Shown here piece after piece: positions 4,550-5,840 of a DNA stretch of 5,840 bases; the stretch's first letter is position 1, and each line of letters begins with the position of its first letter. The stretch is taken from contig JBBSSJ010000289.1 in NCBI GenBank assembly GCA_038242095.1, positions 1-5,840 of the forward strand, in the 5' to 3' direction. Source of the stretch: Persicitalea sp038242095 (GTDB lineage Bacteria; Bacteroidota; Bacteroidia; Cytophagales; Spirosomataceae). Below the pieces are notes generated by a model. The model did not search any database and was not told the DNA's origin. It worked only from the letters and a program-made list of their open reading frames with translations. The position numbers and the translations under genes are program-made.

Positions 4550-5840
4550 TCAATTAATCGGATCGCCCCGCAAAACTCTAAACCGCTTCCTCGCGTCAGC
4601 CACGAAAATGCTTCCTGGATATTTTTCCAGTAGTTCCTGGTACATCTTCATCGCCTCTTCCTTGTTGTTGAGTTTCTCTTGGTAGAGCTTGCCCATCGTA
4701 TAAAGCGCGTCGTCGCCGAGGATGTCGTAGCCGAACTTCTCGTGAATGATTTTCAGGTCTTCCAGCGCCTGTTGGTTGCTGTCGAGTTTCATGTAGGTCC
4801 TCGCTTCGAGCCAGAGTATTTCGTCGGCCAAGCTGTGGTCTTTGTACCTTACGAACAGACTTTTTAGTGAGTCGATAGCTTCCATGCGCTTATTTTGGAA
4901 GAGGAGTAGTTCGACGTTGGCGTAGTCGCGCATGGCGGTTTCGGAGGTGTCCAGCCCGGTGTTGTCCATGATGAGCAGACTGAGGTCGTTGGCATCGTTT
5001 GCGATTTCGCGGGTCGTCGCTCTTTTCAAGATGTCAAGTACTTCTTTGGATAACTCGAAATCGCCCTTATAGTAGTGCAGCTTAGCGTTGCGGAGTTTGG
5101 CCTCGTAGCCCAACGCGTCGTCTTTTTGGGATTTCTCTACTTGAGAATACAGCAATGTCGCTTCCCAGGGTTCGCCGACCAACAGGTAAATATCGCCAAG
5201 GGCGAGTTTGCATTTATCCACAAACTCCTTTTCCGTTTTTCCGGCCTCTATGGCCTTGTTTAGAATCGCAATAGCCTTGTCCTTCTCATCGAGGTAAAAG
5301 GCGTGCAGGATCGCCATATTCCGCAAAGCTTCGAGCGTCCGGGGGTTGACGCCGAGCTCGGCAATCAGCTTTTCGTATTCGCCAACCAATTTCTGTACCT
5401 CGTCTCTCTTGACCGGGTAGGTGTTCTTGACCTGCTCTTCGCGCGAGTAGATGGCCATGCGCCGGGCAAAGGGATAGAGCTGCCCCTGCGGATATTCCTT
5501 TATGATGTACTCGAACATGTCGGCGGCATTTTCGTAATCCTGGTTTTGCAGCGCCAGATTTGCCAGATCGAAAATGCGGGTACCGCTGTACTTGAAACGC
5601 TTGTCGAGAGCGCGTTCCTGAATGAAGGCTTTAAAGAAATCCTTGCGCTGCACCTGGTACCATACCAGCAGTTCGTTGTAGAAAGCTTCGTTGGGGTTTT
5701 TCTGAATCTTATCGTAAAGCACTTTTTCGAGCAGTGCCTGTTCTTTTTCGGCTTTAATAAAATCCTGCAGCATGTTTTGCACGATCTCGGTGTTGCGGAA
5801 AAGGATGCCGTACGAAAGCAGCTCGGCGATCATGGCCTCG
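4550..5840 (-). CDS. Tetratricopeptide-repeat protein (5'-partial)
   Basis: The frame is open to the right edge; the first Met in view is at 5833 but two in-frame codons precede it, so the true start most likely lies outside. The visible 427 residues (from that Met) are almost wholly alpha-helical TPR-like repeats. The clearest are at about 85-117 (FDLANLALQNQDYENAADMF, ending EYPQG), 167-197 (LRNMAILHAFYLDEKDKAIAIL), 206-234 (CKLALGDIYLLVGEPWEATLLY), 243-270 (YEAKLRNAKLHYYKGDFELSKEVL), 335-366 (LADEILWLEARTYMKLDSNQQALEDL) and 372-406 (LGDDALYTMGKLYQ, EEAMKMYQELLEKYPGS). The last resembles the outer-membrane-lipoprotein TPR type (BamD, CpoB), where YPGS ends a repeat. TPRs bind proteins; no catalytic domain or C-terminal extension is visible, and it ends at RGDPIN and TGA. 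A signal peptide cannot be judged. Related long TPR proteins are common in Bacteroidota; partner and function are unknown. Confidence 0.85.
   Translation of the reverse strand, partial: EAMIAELLSYGILFRNTEIVQNMLQDFIKAEKEQALLEKVLYDKIQKNPNEAFYNELLVWYQVQRKDFFKAFIQERALDKRFKYSGTRIFDLANLALQNQDYENAADMFEYIIKEYPQGQLYPFARRMAIYSREEQVKNTYPVKRDEVQKLVGEYEKLIAELGVNPRTLEALRNMAILHAFYLDEKDKAIAILNKAIEAGKTEKEFVDKCKLALGDIYLLVGEPWEATLLYSQVEKSQKDDALGYEAKLRNAKLHYYKGDFELSKEVLDILKRATTREIANDANDLSLLIMDNTGLDTSETAMRDYANVELLLFQNKRMEAIDSLKSLFVRYKDHSLADEILWLEARTYMKLDSNQQALEDLKIIHEKFGYDILGDDALYTMGKLYQEKLNNKEEAMKMYQELLEKYPGSIFVADARKRFRVLRGDPIN

Overview
The window appears to come from a Bacteroidota genome, most likely order Cytophagales. 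Four things point there. The 16S rRNA 5' end contains the string GTGCGTAACGCGTATGCAACCTACCTT, typical of that group (shown here only as a short tag). Three intergenic regions carry perfect Bacteroidota -7 promoter elements (TAnnTTTG). The genes lack Shine-Dalgarno sequences. The protein families (Bacteroidota-type PruA, stand-alone TonB C-terminal domain protein, Bacteroidota-type FtsH extracellular domain) also fit. Genus cannot be fixed from this window.

Layout, left to right: (1) 1-130, the 5' end of a 16S rRNA gene on the minus strand, running off the left edge. (2) 131-387, a compact rRNA leader and promoter: T-tract, -33/-7 elements, purine run, boxA, a perfect palindrome and a bulged hairpin. 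(3) 388-2019 minus, pruA, encoding L-glutamate gamma-semialdehyde (1-pyrroline-5-carboxylate) dehydrogenase, starting at GTG. (4) 2020-2163, the divergent pruA/thrC spacer with a clear promoter for thrC. (5) 2164-3462 plus, thrC, threonine synthase. (6) 3463-3600, a spacer with a promoter candidate. (7) 3601-4056 plus, a small exported TonB C-terminal-domain protein. (8) 4057-4151, a short convergent spacer with no clear terminator. (9) 4152-4517 minus, a small membrane-anchored protein that looks like the extracytoplasmic domain of FtsH without its ATPase and protease. (10) 4550-5840 minus, a TPR-rich protein, 5'-partial at the right edge.

pruA and thrC are ordinary housekeeping genes of amino acid metabolism (proline/arginine catabolism to glutamate; last step of threonine synthesis), each apparently its own transcription unit here. 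pruA lies directly upstream of the rRNA promoter, in the same direction and without an obvious terminator. The part least like its surroundings is about 3470-4520, an AT-richer patch (roughly 32-42% GC in hand-counted 60-base lines, against about 53-63% in thrC and pruA lines). It holds two small convergent genes, each carrying only the periplasmic domain of a larger cell-envelope machine (TonB and FtsH). I see no CRISPR array, insertion sequence, tRNA or attachment site. No new system is demonstrated; the orphan FtsH-domain protein next to the TPR gene is the best lead.
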